Position numbers and translations under genes: made by a program. Below are positions 28,110 to 37,700 of a stretch of 64,000 nt of DNA, piece by piece. Source of the stretch: Pelosinus propionicus DSM 13327. Lineage in GTDB: Bacteria > Bacillota > Negativicutes > DSM-13327. The notes below the pieces were generated by a model. It was not told where the DNA came from, searched no databases, and worked only from the letters and a program-made list of their open reading frames with translations. Each line of letters opens with the position of its first letter. Within the stretch, counting starts at the first letter, position 1. Location of the stretch: positions 1 through 64,000 of the forward strand of contig NZ_FOTS01000017.1 in NCBI RefSeq assembly GCF_900114615.1, written 5' to 3'.

Positions 28110-30143
28110 TTAGACTCGAAACTTCGCAACACCTTCTTGCAAGGTACTAGCCAAAGAGGCTAAACTGTGACTGGCAGAAGCAATTTCCTGCATGGATGCC
28201 GATTGCTCTTCCGTAGCAGCGGAAATAGTCTGGGTTTCTGCGGCATTTTCTTTACTTGCAATTTCAATCTCATGAATAGAATTCACCAATGTCTGGCTGC
28301 CATCAACAATTTGTTGAATCGCCTCTGATATATCTTTAATCTGCTGCGAAAATTGAATAATGGACTCTACTATAAACGTAAACATCTCTCCAGCAGAGTT
28401 TATAACGACAATTCCATCCTTTACTCGTTCCAAACCAGATTGAGATGCAGCAACAGCTTGCTCCATATTAATCTGATTCTTCTCAATCACAGCTCCAATC
28501 TGCTGTGTGGCTTGGTTGGATTGCTCTGCCAGTTTTCGAACCTCTTCTGCCACCACGGCAAAACCTCGACCATGCTCCCCTGCCCTAGCAGCTTCAATCG
28601 CAGCATTTAATGCCAATAAATTCGTTTGGCTGGCTATTGTGGAAATCAGATTCACCATTTCACTAATTTCTTGTGATCCAGTAGCAAGCTCTGTAATTGC
28701 ATTTTGTACCTCTGTCGACCCCTGGCTAATATCGTGCATTTGAACAATTGCTTGCTCTACAGACTCTTTTCCTTTTTTAGCTTCTTGGGATGCATGTATG
28801 GCAATCTCAGATACGCCTTGAGTTGTTGATAATATTTGTTCTGTATTGGTTGACATTTCTCGTGCTACCGCAGCAATACGGTCCGCTGAATTTGCCTGTT
28901 TTTCCGTTCCATGCGCAATATCAGTAATAGAGCCTGCTATTTGATTGGCAGCATCTGCAGAATGATTTGCACTGGCAGTTAGCTCTTCACTGGAAGCAGC
29001 TACATGTTCCGCCTGCGATTTTACATTGGTAACCAAAACACGTAAATTCCCCCGCATGTCTTGAAATCCTTTTGCTAATTGGCCAATTTCATCATGAGAA
29101 AAAACTTGAATTTCCTGCTCGCTAAGATCTCCATCCGTTAATATTAAACATTCATCTCGAATGATCTGAATGGGTTTTGCAAAACGTTTACTCAAAAAGA
29201 TGATAAATAAAATTGCGATAATAATACTTATGATTGAAATAATAATCATCATATGCGCCAATGTGGTAATTTCTTTATTAACTTCTGTCTCTGGAGCGGC
29301 CACTGTCATAATCCATTTGGATCCATCTGGCAATGGAACAGGTGTAAAAACTCCCATCTGTGTAGTACTATCAACAAAACTATACGATCCTTCCATCGGC
29401 TTACCGGTTTCATTTACGATCTTAAACAACAAAATCAAGCGATCATCTAATTCTTTTATCGGCAAATCAAGCTGGGGGTTAATTTGTTTGTCAGTTAACT
29501 TTAGTTTTCCGATCATTTCTGGATTTTTAGGATGTGCAATAACAGTTCCTAAGTGATCTGTCAAAAATCCATAACCCGTCTCTTTAAACTTTATTCCCCC
29601 CACTAACTCTGTAAGTCTGTCTAGTGAATATGTTCCCCCTAGAACGCCTGTCATTTGTCCATTATTAAAAACAGGTATAGCCAAAACAACGGATAGCTGC
29701 CCTGTTGTACGGGATACTAAGGGATCTGAAATAACAGGTTTCTGGCTAGCAAGTATCTTTTGAAAATAATCCCGGTCATTATATTGACCTGTAGAATTGT
29801 CGGAACGAATCCCCGAACCATCTAATGAAATAAAAAATATTGTATCAAAATAACCTATGCGCTTTTGTGTTTCTGCCATCGCTTGAATAATTTCTGCTTT
29901 ATTCGTACCATTCTTAATTCGCTGGATATTCGCAAGATCATCTAAACGAATTATTTTTTCCTGTAAGTCAAATTGTATTTTGTTTGCATAATCCGTTCCA
30001 ATTGAAATTGCAGTTTCATTCACACTATGAATTAGAAATTTATTAGATAAATAATAACTAACACTTGATAATATTCCAAAAGATAAAATAAATAAGGGGA
30101 GTAACATGATTAAAAATCGAGTCTGAATGCTGGTTACTTTCAT
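28110..30143 (-). CDS. Methyl-accepting chemotaxis protein with dCache sensor domain
   Basis: 677 residues. TM1 (about 10-32), a periplasmic-side dCache sensor (about 35-285; motifs [20 protein letters not shown] and [19 protein letters not shown] split at conserved positions), TM2 (about 288-312), HAMP (about 312-365) and a long cytoplasmic MCP coiled coil with the tip [20 protein letters not shown]. The dCache motif around Y-N-D-R-D-Y resembles amino-acid-binding Cache sensors, so an amino acid or related ligand is plausible but unproven. The terminal pentapeptide for CheR/CheB docking is absent. It lies 700 bases from cheX. Confidence 0.93.
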   Translation of the reverse strand: MKVTSIQTRFLIMLLPLFILSFGILSSVSYYLSNKFLIHSVNETAISIGTDYANKIQFDLQEKIIRLDDLANIQRIKNGTNKAEIIQAMAETQKRIGYFDTIFFISLDGSGIRSDNSTGQYNDRDYFQKILASQKPVISDPLVSRTTGQLSVVLAIPVFNNGQMTGVLGGTYSLDRLTELVGGIKFKETGYGFLTDHLGTVIAHPKNPEMIGKLKLTDKQINPQLDLPIKELDDRLILLFKIVNETGKPMEGSYSFVDSTTQMGVFTPVPLPDGSKWIMTVAAPETEVNKEITTLAHMMIIISIISIIIAILFIIFLSKRFAKPIQIIRDECLILTDGDLSEQEIQVFSHDEIGQLAKGFQDMRGNLRVLVTNVKSQAEHVAASSEELTASANHSADAANQIAGSITDIAHGTEKQANSADRIAAVAREMSTNTEQILSTTQGVSEIAIHASQEAKKGKESVEQAIVQMHDISQGSTEVQNAITELATGSQEISEMVNLISTIASQTNLLALNAAIEAARAGEHGRGFAVVAEEVRKLAEQSNQATQQIGAVIEKNQINMEQAVAASQSGLERVKDGIVVINSAGEMFTFIVESIIQFSQQIKDISEAIQQIVDGSQTLVNSIHEIEIASKENAAETQTISAATEEQSASMQEIASASHSLASLASTLQEGVAKFRV

Positions 30144-30869
30144 AAGATGAGCCTCACTTTATATATGATATTTCATTTCTCAAGTCTTGCTGCATTACCT
30201 AGTCAGTACACCTAGAAATTCCCGCCATTATGCGTCTGCTACATACCTTGATCAATCCTCCATTCATTTACAACGATGAATGCAATAGATAAAAAATAGT
30301 TAGATTTTTGGGGTTGTTATGTATACAAGAAATGATTGCAAAAAGTTTATAAAAAAAGTTGGTAATGTAACATAATAGAATTGTGTTACAACCACTAATA
30401 TAAATACGCTTTTTTCTAGATAAATCCTTTTTTTCTTACAGTTTTTATAATAATTTACAATTTTTTTAAAGAAAATGGAGAATGTTGTAGTCAATAAAAT
30501 CAATTCATTTATTTTAAAGTGTAGAATTGCCATTCGCCAAGGAGAATAATCAAGATTTTTTCCTCTGCATTAAAAAGCAATTTACTAATATTGCTAATAT
30601 TTATTAGATTTACATAAAAGTTGGTAATGTAACACAATTCTATTGTGTTACATCTATAGGTTGCAGCCTATCCTTCTAGGAAATGGCTCTAGTTCCCTTC
30701 TTAGAAAACAAAGAGTAACTAGTAAAATGTCTTAACATAATTAGAAATTTTAAAAATAAAAGAAGCTATTCTTTTCTTTTAAAAGCAATGAACTATGAAG
30801 GTAGTAAATAAAAATTTTGACTACCTTCATAGTTCATTGTTTTTTATTAATGCCTATTTTTCTTTTTTA
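30144..30869. promoter_or_regulatory. 726-bp gene-free gap with two copies of a 23-bp palindrome
   Basis: No credible gene is seen; a 77-codon frame lacks an RBS. Two copies of AAAAGTTGGTAATGTAACA begin at 30354 and 30616, each leading into a palindrome: GTAACATAAT-N3-ATTGTGTTAC (30367-30389) and GTAACACAAT-N3-ATTGTGTTAC (30629-30651). The second is perfect. They are 262 bases apart in direct orientation, upstream of the chemoreceptor. They look like binding sites of an unknown dimeric regulator. Confidence 0.5.
30782..30846 (-). terminator. Terminator after cheX
   Basis: CAATGAACTATGAAGGTAGT (30786-30805) pairs exactly over 20 bases with 30820-30839; T tracts occur on both sides (TTTTTT on plus, TTTTAAAAG on minus). 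It lies just past the cheX stop. Confidence 0.85.
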
Positions 30870-31328
30870 TCAAGCATTAAGACCAATAGCTATTTCTATC
30901 GGACAATTATCTACAATCATTTCAACAGCAATATATGTACTATTACACACTGCAACTTTCCCATTCCCTTGAAGAAATGAGGGGGGATTGATTTTTACAG
31001 TAAATCCAATTTGATTTAAAGAGGTTGATGCATGGGAAACAATCATATTGACTAATTCGCAAATTGCACTTTCAGCCATCTCATCAATTGCATTCTCCCC
31101 TACTCGATTCAACATCACTGAAGAAATGGTATTAGCAGTCTGTTCTGTCATATTAAAAATAATATTTCCATGACTTTGACCACTCATGCCAACTTGTACG
31201 CTAATGCCTAGACTATCAACAACTTGTTCTTTCGTAAAGATCTTACCTCTGACAATGTTCGTAAATCCGACTTTAGGCACCACGCCTATAAAAGCACTTA
31301 AAAAAGGGTTAATAAATTTAGCATCCAA
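30870..31328 (-). CDS. cheX: CheX-type chemotaxis phosphatase
   Basis: 152 residues. CheX/CheC-family proteins remove phosphate from CheY-P and help adaptation. The catalytic pattern with Glu and Asn three residues apart is visible as ESAICELVNMI, preceded by DEMAE, and the N-terminal VNPFLSAF-like opening (INPFLSAFIGVVPKVGF) is typical. Start is TTG at 31328, with GGGAGG eight bases upstream; no in-frame ATG precedes it. It is not next to a che operon but lies near a chemoreceptor. Could also be a stand-alone CheX-like regulator of another receiver. Confidence 0.85.
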   Translation of the reverse strand: MDAKFINPFLSAFIGVVPKVGFTNIVRGKIFTKEQVVDSLGISVQVGMSGQSHGNIIFNMTEQTANTISSVMLNRVGENAIDEMAESAICELVNMIVSHASTSLNQIGFTVKINPPSFLQGNGKVAVCNSTYIAVEMIVDNCPIEIAIGLNA

Positions 31329-31690
31329 ACCACTGTCCTCCCATTATGTAGTACATTTATTTTAAATTTCTCAACTTTATAAATAGCCCTATACTATTTA
31401 CAAGCAAATAGATTAACCTAAAGACTAAGAATAGACGGACAAATATTCATCCTTACTGGTAGAATAACTCATTTGAAAAATTATTGCCTCTTCTAAAAGG
31501 TATAGATATGCAAAATAGGTCAAAGAAATATCAAAAAATAACCGTTTTTACCCATTATTAGGACATTCAGACCGCTATTTTTCAACTCCCTTGCGTAAAA
31601 ATAGTTATATTCTTGGCACTACTATCGTACAATACATTATGCGAATAGAACTATTTTTATTAAAATCCGAATTGATAAGGAGGATTCTAA
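31329..31690. other. 362-bp gap between divergent cheX and the small ORF
   Basis: No gene is seen. The right-hand part carries the sigma-E-like promoter listed separately and an AAGGAGG ribosome site for the ORF at 31691. The left part is AT-rich without a clear signal. Confidence 0.4.
31605..31633 (+). promoter_or_regulatory. Sigma-E-like (mother-cell sporulation) promoter
   Basis: TTATATT (31605-31611), 14 bases, then CGTACAAT (31626-31633), against the sigma-E consensus KMATATW-N14-CATACAMT (13 of 15 positions). About 58 bases upstream of the small ORF. A weaker sigma-A reading (TTGGCA-N16-CATTAT) overlaps it. Confidence 0.35.
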
Positions 31691-31903
31691 ATGCTTAGTG
31701 CTGTCTGTGGTTGTTTGACAAATTCACCAAATACTACGAATACATGCATAGGTCATATCCCTAAGAGTTCTATTTATCTTAGCCGCACATTAAAAGGCCT
31801 AACTCCTGATGGGAGATATATACATCTAATAAAAAACGGCAGAGTCACATACCATCCTGGTTATTACACAATAGACGGAAGATTATTACAACCTCACACA
31901 TAA
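31691..31903 (+). CDS. Small protein of unknown function
   Basis: 70 residues, no family recognised. It has a perfect AAGGAGG eight bases before the ATG, which makes translation likely. Three cysteines lie early (Cys6, Cys8, Cys19), followed by a basic, aromatic-rich C-terminal half with SLYLSRTL-like and GRYIHLIKNGRVTYHPGYY stretches resembling a short beta-hairpin. No signal peptide or membrane segment. The sigma-E-like promoter suggests expression during sporulation, perhaps a coat or mother-cell protein, but this is inference. It is flanked downstream by hairpins at 31982-32010 and 32040-32094. Confidence 0.6.
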   Translation: MLSAVCGCLTNSPNTTNTCIGHIPKSSIYLSRTLKGLTPDGRYIHLIKNGRVTYHPGYYTIDGRLLQPHT

Positions 31904-31981
31904 AAGGGCTGCCGCGCCAAACAAATAATGCATCCGTTCATATAAACGATGACACGACACTGCTCGTTTTTTGATCGCACT

Positions 31982-32094
31982 CTCATATTCAACAAAAACA
32001 GTAATATGAGATAAACGAATTAATGTCTGTTTCTTTCTAAAGAAATCAAAACTGCTTTCAAACCGAGATGGCTTGAAAGCAGTTTTGATTTCTT
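31982..32094. terminator. Two hairpins between the small ORF and the 186-residue gene
   Basis: CTCATATT/AATATGAG (31982-32010) and a perfect 22-bp stem (32040-32061 with 32073-32094). The genes converge here, so the second may terminate both transcripts; its stem ends in a T-rich TTTTGATTTCTT arm rather than a clean T run. Confidence 0.5.
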
Positions 32095-32124
32095 CACGCA
32101 CATTTTTTATGTATAAAAGATCGA

Positions 32125-32685
32125 TTATTTGATTTCATTTAACGTTCTTACCCGCACCGACTGCATCATTTGGCGAGCCACCATCCGCCATTCCTTATAT
32201 TCCCGATAGGGGCAGCTAAATGTCCCCATCATAAGATTCTTGTTGATTTCAACGAAAAACATGAGGTTAAAGAGAGATTCGTCTAGGGTGGGACTTTTGA
32301 ATTCAAAAAAGCCGATGGATTTTTCCTCAATCATTTCTACGCCTTCTTCGTAGAATAGATACGAAGGGTTCAACCTTTTTAGAATGTTCTTAACACCATC
32401 TTTGACTTCCCGTATATGATCATCCCCAATATTATTTTGAATTAGGTTTAAAGTCACAGTGATACTACCCGTATCTTCGGTCTTGATGATTTGCGGACGA
32501 TCACTGGATGGATATTTTATCTTTGCCAAATCTGGTGCCATGTCAAGAAAAGCCGAAGGAAGGCGCATTTTTAATTTATCTTCAAAGAATGTTAATTCCT
32601 GAAACTCATAATATCTGCCATGAATGGTTATACTCTCATAGATATTCTGGCTAGTAATTCTTTCATCTACATATTCCTTGGTCAT
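32125..32685 (-). CDS. Uncharacterised cytoplasmic protein, third gene of the DUF2167 cluster
   Basis: 186 residues, no family firmly recognised. It is soluble, alpha/beta, with the opening YESITIHGRYYEFQELTFFEDKLKM and a late CPYREYKEWRMVARQMMQSVRV block that recalls small PsbP/DUF1795-like proteins. RBS AGGAGG nine bases before ATG. It follows the membrane protein gene by about 47 bases on the same strand and belongs with that gene and the DUF2167 gene in a likely operon. A role in membrane stress or surface assembly is only a guess. Confidence 0.65.
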   Translation of the reverse strand: MTKEYVDERITSQNIYESITIHGRYYEFQELTFFEDKLKMRLPSAFLDMAPDLAKIKYPSSDRPQIIKTEDTGSITVTLNLIQNNIGDDHIREVKDGVKNILKRLNPSYLFYEEGVEMIEEKSIGFFEFKSPTLDESLFNLMFFVEINKNLMMGTFSCPYREYKEWRMVARQMMQSVRVRTLNEIK

Positions 32686-32732
32686 GAACTCTGCCTCCTA
32701 ACTTATATTTTATTTATGAATAGCTTGTTAGC

Positions 32733-33458
32733 TTACAGATCAAGCATAATTTCTGTTGTTCTAGGTTCAACACTCACGTAATCTAGATTAAGAAACAGAA
32801 TAGTTGTAGCAACGGTGTAGAATGCAGCAATGATATCGATCAGGGTATCGGTAATGATACTGATACTGCCAGGCAAAGAGGTGGATAAATAACCGATTCC
32901 AAAGCCAATTCCTCCATTGATTAAGGCAAGGGCAAACACGATGCCAAAGGTTTTCCACCAGCGTCCTTTGACTAATGACTTACTGTAATTAAGAGCTGTT
33001 TTTCCACCTAGTTCACGTAAGGCAACAATTTGTATAATAAAAATATAATATATAGACCAGATTACGCCAGGTATAATCAATAAGAACGTCAGTCCCAAAA
33101 TGATAATTCCGCCTAGAATACTGGTTGTTAAGCAACTGCTCCATCGAGAGAAAGCTTTATTTAAGGCTGCTCCCCAGCTAATCGGCAGATTATCATTGTT
33201 TTGAATCGCATGATCAGCAATTACGGCAATTCCCATCATTGCAATCACACCGAATAATCCTTCCAAGATCTTTATTACATTCATAAAGTCCCGAAAACTA
33301 TTCATGTATCCTGCCACCATATACAGAATGATATTGATAGGAATATACACAATCAGTGTAATCATGACAATGGCTTTGAATTGCTGAGAATAGATTAGCC
33401 ATCCTTTAGATACTACATCACTAAAATTAAACTCTCTTTCCTGTATCGCTTTTAACAT
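32733..33458 (-). CDS. Integral membrane protein (YciC/GDPD membrane-domain-like)
   Basis: 241 residues with about six membrane segments. The opening FNFSDVVSKGWLIYSQQFKAIV and the central LLIIPGVIWSIYYIFIIQIVALRELGGKTAL (listed by its conserved W-S-I-Y-Y and P-G-V) are typical of YciC/UPF0259 and of the membrane domain fused to glycerophosphodiester phosphodiesterases. No catalytic part is present. GAGGTG precedes the ATG. Middle gene of a three-gene cluster with a 186-residue soluble protein after it and a DUF2167 membrane-anchored protein before it. Confidence 0.7.
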   Translation of the reverse strand: MLKAIQEREFNFSDVVSKGWLIYSQQFKAIVMITLIVYIPINIILYMVAGYMNSFRDFMNVIKILEGLFGVIAMMGIAVIADHAIQNNDNLPISWGAALNKAFSRWSSCLTTSILGGIIILGLTFLLIIPGVIWSIYYIFIIQIVALRELGGKTALNYSKSLVKGRWWKTFGIVFALALINGGIGFGIGYLSTSLPGSISIITDTLIDIIAAFYTVATTILFLNLDYVSVEPRTTEIMLDL

Positions 33459-33560
33459 ACAGACACCTCTTTTGGCTTATTTGAATCCGCCAATACTCTC
33501 CCATCTTGCGTTTCTTGCCAAGTGAAAGCCATATCTATATTGATGGATGTCATCACAGAA

Positions 33561-34511
33561 TTATTCTTCCATCGTTCCCGATGCTTCGTTGTCTTTTTTA
33601 TTTTTCTTTCTAAAATATTTCATAACCAATACTCCTAGTGTTCCCACCCCTATTACAATGAGCTTAATAAACTTAGCACCAAAAGCAGCAATCATCGCAA
33701 GTAAACCTAATTTCTTAGCTGCCACACCGGTAATTAAGGCTGCCAAACCGTACTCAGCAATATGATCGGTTACAGAATTAAATTCTTCATACCGTTTTCC
33801 AGGAACAAATTCTGTAGCTGCCAGCAAGTTTTGTGCTACTGATTTCTCTGCTCCAATATTTTTTAAATCCGTAACTAAAGTAAGGGTCACATATCCTTCC
33901 CGACCAAGAGCATAGGTATTGTAATTGATTGTTCTTTCTCTTTCCCCTCTTGCTTTGAGCTCTATCGACCATACAAGATAGTGACGACTGGCATCATATT
34001 GAGGTTTTTCTACCCACCCTATCACAGTCATTTCAGAAAGTCCTTTTTCTTTTCGCTCTTTATTATTTTCTTTCGTTCCTTCTTTAAGGCTGGTTAATAG
34101 TTCTTCTGCATCCCATGCTTTAGCATCATCATCTTTGATATAACCAGACTTTGTATAGTCAATGGTTACAATCCACTCCTCATTTTCTTTATCCGATATG
34201 ATGAACCCAACCATTTCAGGGCAGTCTCCGTTTCCCATACTCTTCATAACTCGACTAGCCTCAGGTTGGGGAACAAATGCATAGTGCTCAGGGATCTGGA
34301 TCTGGGCTTGATCGAGCAAGCCGATCTTCGCAGGTCCTACAATCTGAACCTGCTGAGCTGCTTCCCATGCAGCTTTCTGTTCTTGCTTAGAATTACTGTT
34401 TTGCGCCTCTACAACTACGCTAGTAAAGTTTAGTAAACAAATAATAATAAAAATACTACCTATATATTTCCTCACGTCATTACTCCTCTTCAGCCTTTTT
34501 GGTAGAATCAC
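33561..34511 (-). CDS. DUF2167 membrane-anchored protein
   Basis: 316 residues if started at the GTG at 34511 (GGAGG four bases upstream); a second GTG at 34475 with GAGGAG seven bases upstream would give a shorter, more typical signal peptide and is equally likely. A signal peptide (to about residue 36) is followed by an extracytoplasmic domain with the DUF2167 pattern GPAKIGLLDQAQIQIPEHYAFVP, GFIISDKENEEW and YTKSGYIKDDDAK. One or two C-terminal membrane segments (about 250-300) and a lysine-rich tail anchor it. Function unknown. First gene of the cluster. Confidence 0.82.
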   Translation of the reverse strand: MILPKRLKRSNDVRKYIGSIFIIICLLNFTSVVVEAQNSNSKQEQKAAWEAAQQVQIVGPAKIGLLDQAQIQIPEHYAFVPQPEASRVMKSMGNGDCPEMVGFIISDKENEEWIVTIDYTKSGYIKDDDAKAWDAEELLTSLKEGTKENNKERKEKGLSEMTVIGWVEKPQYDASRHYLVWSIELKARGERERTINYNTYALGREGYVTLTLVTDLKNIGAEKSVAQNLLAATEFVPGKRYEEFNSVTDHIAEYGLAALITGVAAKKLGLLAMIAAFGAKFIKLIVIGVGTLGVLVMKYFRKKNKKDNEASGTMEE

Positions 34512-34681
34512 TTTTCCTCCCTCTTTGAAAATTCCCCCTTATTCCCAATATATTCCTTACCAGATTCAACCATTACCGTTAGGATAATACATTTCAAGAA
34601 TCATTTCCTCTGCTAAAAGGTATATATTTTAACAAATTTTATTAAATATATATATTTTTTTACATAATTGTAATTAAAATA

Positions 34682-34745
34682 GTAAAAAGACTACAATTTT
34701 TGACAAATCCTTCTGGACATCATCAAAAATTGTAGTCTTTTAATT
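34682..34745 (-). terminator. Terminator after purL
   Basis: AAAAGACTACAATTTTTGA (34685-34703) pairs exactly with 34723-34741; the T run on each strand is part of the stem base. It lies about 20 bases past the purL stop. Confidence 0.85.
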
Positions 34746-34758
34746 TTCTTTTTCTATT

Positions 34759-37700
34759 TTATTTAAAGTATCCAATTCCAGCGGCAAATAGCTGTTGATC
34801 TTTGCTGCCAGGGACATTTTTCACTACCTGATTGCCAATTCGTTCCGAATGACCCATTTTTCCTAATATTCTTCCGTCCGGACTGGTAATTCCTTCTACT
34901 GCTTCTACAGATCCGTTAGGATTATAACGGATATCATAGGTAGGCTGTCCTGCTTCATCTACATACTGGGTAGCAATCTGTCCCTTTAGCCTCAAGCTGT
35001 TTAGCACTGCACTGCTGGCAACGAAACGACCTTCACCATGAGATACGGGAATGGTATGAACTTCACCTAATTCTATGTTATTAAACCAGGGTGAAAGTTT
35101 CGACACAAGTTTGGTGTTTGCCATACAAGAGATATGTCTGCCGATTTGATTATAGGTCAACGTAGGGCATTCCGGTGATAAATCAACAATGTCCCCATAA
35201 GGCACTAACCCTAATTTAATAAGAGCCTGGAAACCATTGCAGATTCCCAGCATAAGTCCGTCTTTTTGAGATAAAAATTCCCGCAGGGCTTCTTTGATTT
35301 TGGGATTTCTAAACATGGTGGCAATATATTTACCTGATCCATCTGGCTCATCTCCAGCGCTGAAGCCACCTGGCAGCATAATAATTTGAGATTGATCAAT
35401 AGACTTGACCATTTCTTCTATAGACTCTTCTATTGCTGCAGGAGTAAGATTGCGAATGACCATTGTATCGACAATACCACCTGCCATTTCAAATGCTTTG
35501 GCAGAATCATATTCGCAATTCGTTCCAGGGAAGACCGGAATAAAGATACGAGGTTTGGCAAAAGAATATTTTGCCTTCTTCGGATTACTGGAAAACAGCT
35601 CTTGCTTTGGTTTTTCCTTACTGGTTTCTGTCTGTGTGGCAAAAACCTTAGTTAAAGGCTTTTCCCAGGCAGCTTGTGCCTTTTCAAGATCAATAGAATA
35701 ACCGTTAATATCAATATTTACTTGTTCCTTGGTATGACCTAATACAGAATAATTCATCTCACCTAAAACATCTTTTACAGAAATATCAGAGGGGATCTCC
35801 AATATCAAAGAACCATAATCCGCAGCAAATAAATCTTGGGATGATATAGGAGATGTAAAGGTCATACCGATTTTATTTCCAAAGCTCATCTTACTAATCG
35901 CAGCTGCTAAACCGCCCGTTTTAATTGTATGAGCAGCCAGCACATAACCAGCTTTTATCAATTGAGTAATGTTAGCATAATTCTGACACACCACAGGAAA
36001 ATCAGGCAATTCATATGCATCACGAACTAACGGTATTCGTATGACCTGACTTCCGATCTTTTTAAACTCAGGAGAAATCACCTGATCCGCTTGAACCACA
36101 TTAACGGCGAAAGCCACTAAAGTGGGAGGCACCGTCAACTCTTTAAAGGTCCCAGACATACTATCCTTGCCACCGATAGCAGGGATCGAAAACTGCTCTT
36201 GCGCATGAAGAGCACCTAAGAGAGCACTAAAAGGTTTTCCCCATTTTACAGCATCTTGACCTAATCTTTCGAAATACTCTTGCAAGGTCAGACGGACGGT
36301 GTGATATTCACCACCCATAGCTACAATTTTTGCAACTGCTTCTACAACTGCATATACGGCACCGTGGAATGGACTCCAGGTAGATAGCTGCGGATCATAT
36401 CCATAGGTCATTAACGTAGCTGTATTCGTATTTCCTTTTAGGACAGGAATTTTACTTGCCATCCCTTCTGCCGGTGTGGTTTGAAACTTACCGCCAAAAG
36501 GCATCAATACAGTACTTGCACCAATTGTACTGTCAAACATTTCAACAAGACCTTTTTGGCTGCATACATTGAGATCACGTAAATTATCAAGCCAAGCTAC
36601 CTCTAGATTATCGATTTCACTTGCTTTAGCAGCAAAATAATTTTCAGCTTCTATTGGTGCAGTAACCTGTACATCTACTTTTTGTTTAACACCATTTGTA
36701 TTTAAAAATTCTCGGCTAATATCAACAATAGGAATTCCCCGCCATAACATGACAAGCCGCCCAGTATCCGTTACTTTTGCTACTACCGCCGCTTCCAGAT
36801 TTTCAGCTGCCACATAGGACATGAATTCTTCTAGATGATGAGGTGCTATTACCACAGCCATACGTTCCTGTGATTCGGAAATCGCCAGTTCAGTACCATC
36901 CAGACCTGCATATTTTTTCGGCATCGCATCTAAATCAATAACCAGGCTATCTGTCAACTCTCCAATAGCAACAGATGCTCCACCTGCCCCAAAATCATTA
37001 CAACGTTTTATCATCTGACTTGCTTTGGGATTTCTAAAGAGCCTTTGTATTTTCCGTTCCGTAGGCGGATTTCCTTTTTGTACTTCTGCACTACAGGTTG
37101 CCAGGGATTCTTCCGTATGCTCTTTCGAGGATCCTGTTGCCCCGCCGCAGCCATCCCGGCCAGTTTTTCCACCCAATACAACTACGATATCATCCGCTAC
37201 TGGCCGTTCACGCACTACATTTTCTTTTGGAGCAGCAGCGATCACTGCGCCAATTTCCATTCTTTTTGCAATGAAACCTTCATGATAAATTTCCGCTACC
37301 TGACCTGTGGCTAAGCCAATTTGATTACCATAAGAGCTATACCCTGCTGCTGCTCCCAAGGTTATTTTACGCTGAGGTAATTTTCCGGCTAACGTATCTT
37401 CTACCTTTGTGCGCGGATCACCACTCCCTGTAACACGCATAGCTTGATACACATACGATCTTCCTGATAATGGATCACGAATAGCTCCGCCTAAACAAGT
37501 TGCCGCACCACCAAATGGCTCAATTTCCGTTGGATGATTGTGGGTTTCATTCTTAAACATAACCAGCCATTCTTCTGTGCTGCCATCCACATCCACGGGA
37601 ACAACAATGCTGCAGGCATTAATTTCTTCCGAGTCATCTAGATCCGTGAGTTTGCCTTGCAAGCGCAATTCCTTCATTCCCATAACAGCGATATCCATTA

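Noticed and set aside
30300-30533. 77-codon minus-strand ORF
   Set aside because: No ribosome-binding site, low-complexity hydrophobic sequence, and it overlaps one of the repeated palindromes.
31886-32101. 71-codon minus-strand ORF
   Set aside because: It covers both hairpins between convergent genes and lacks an RBS.
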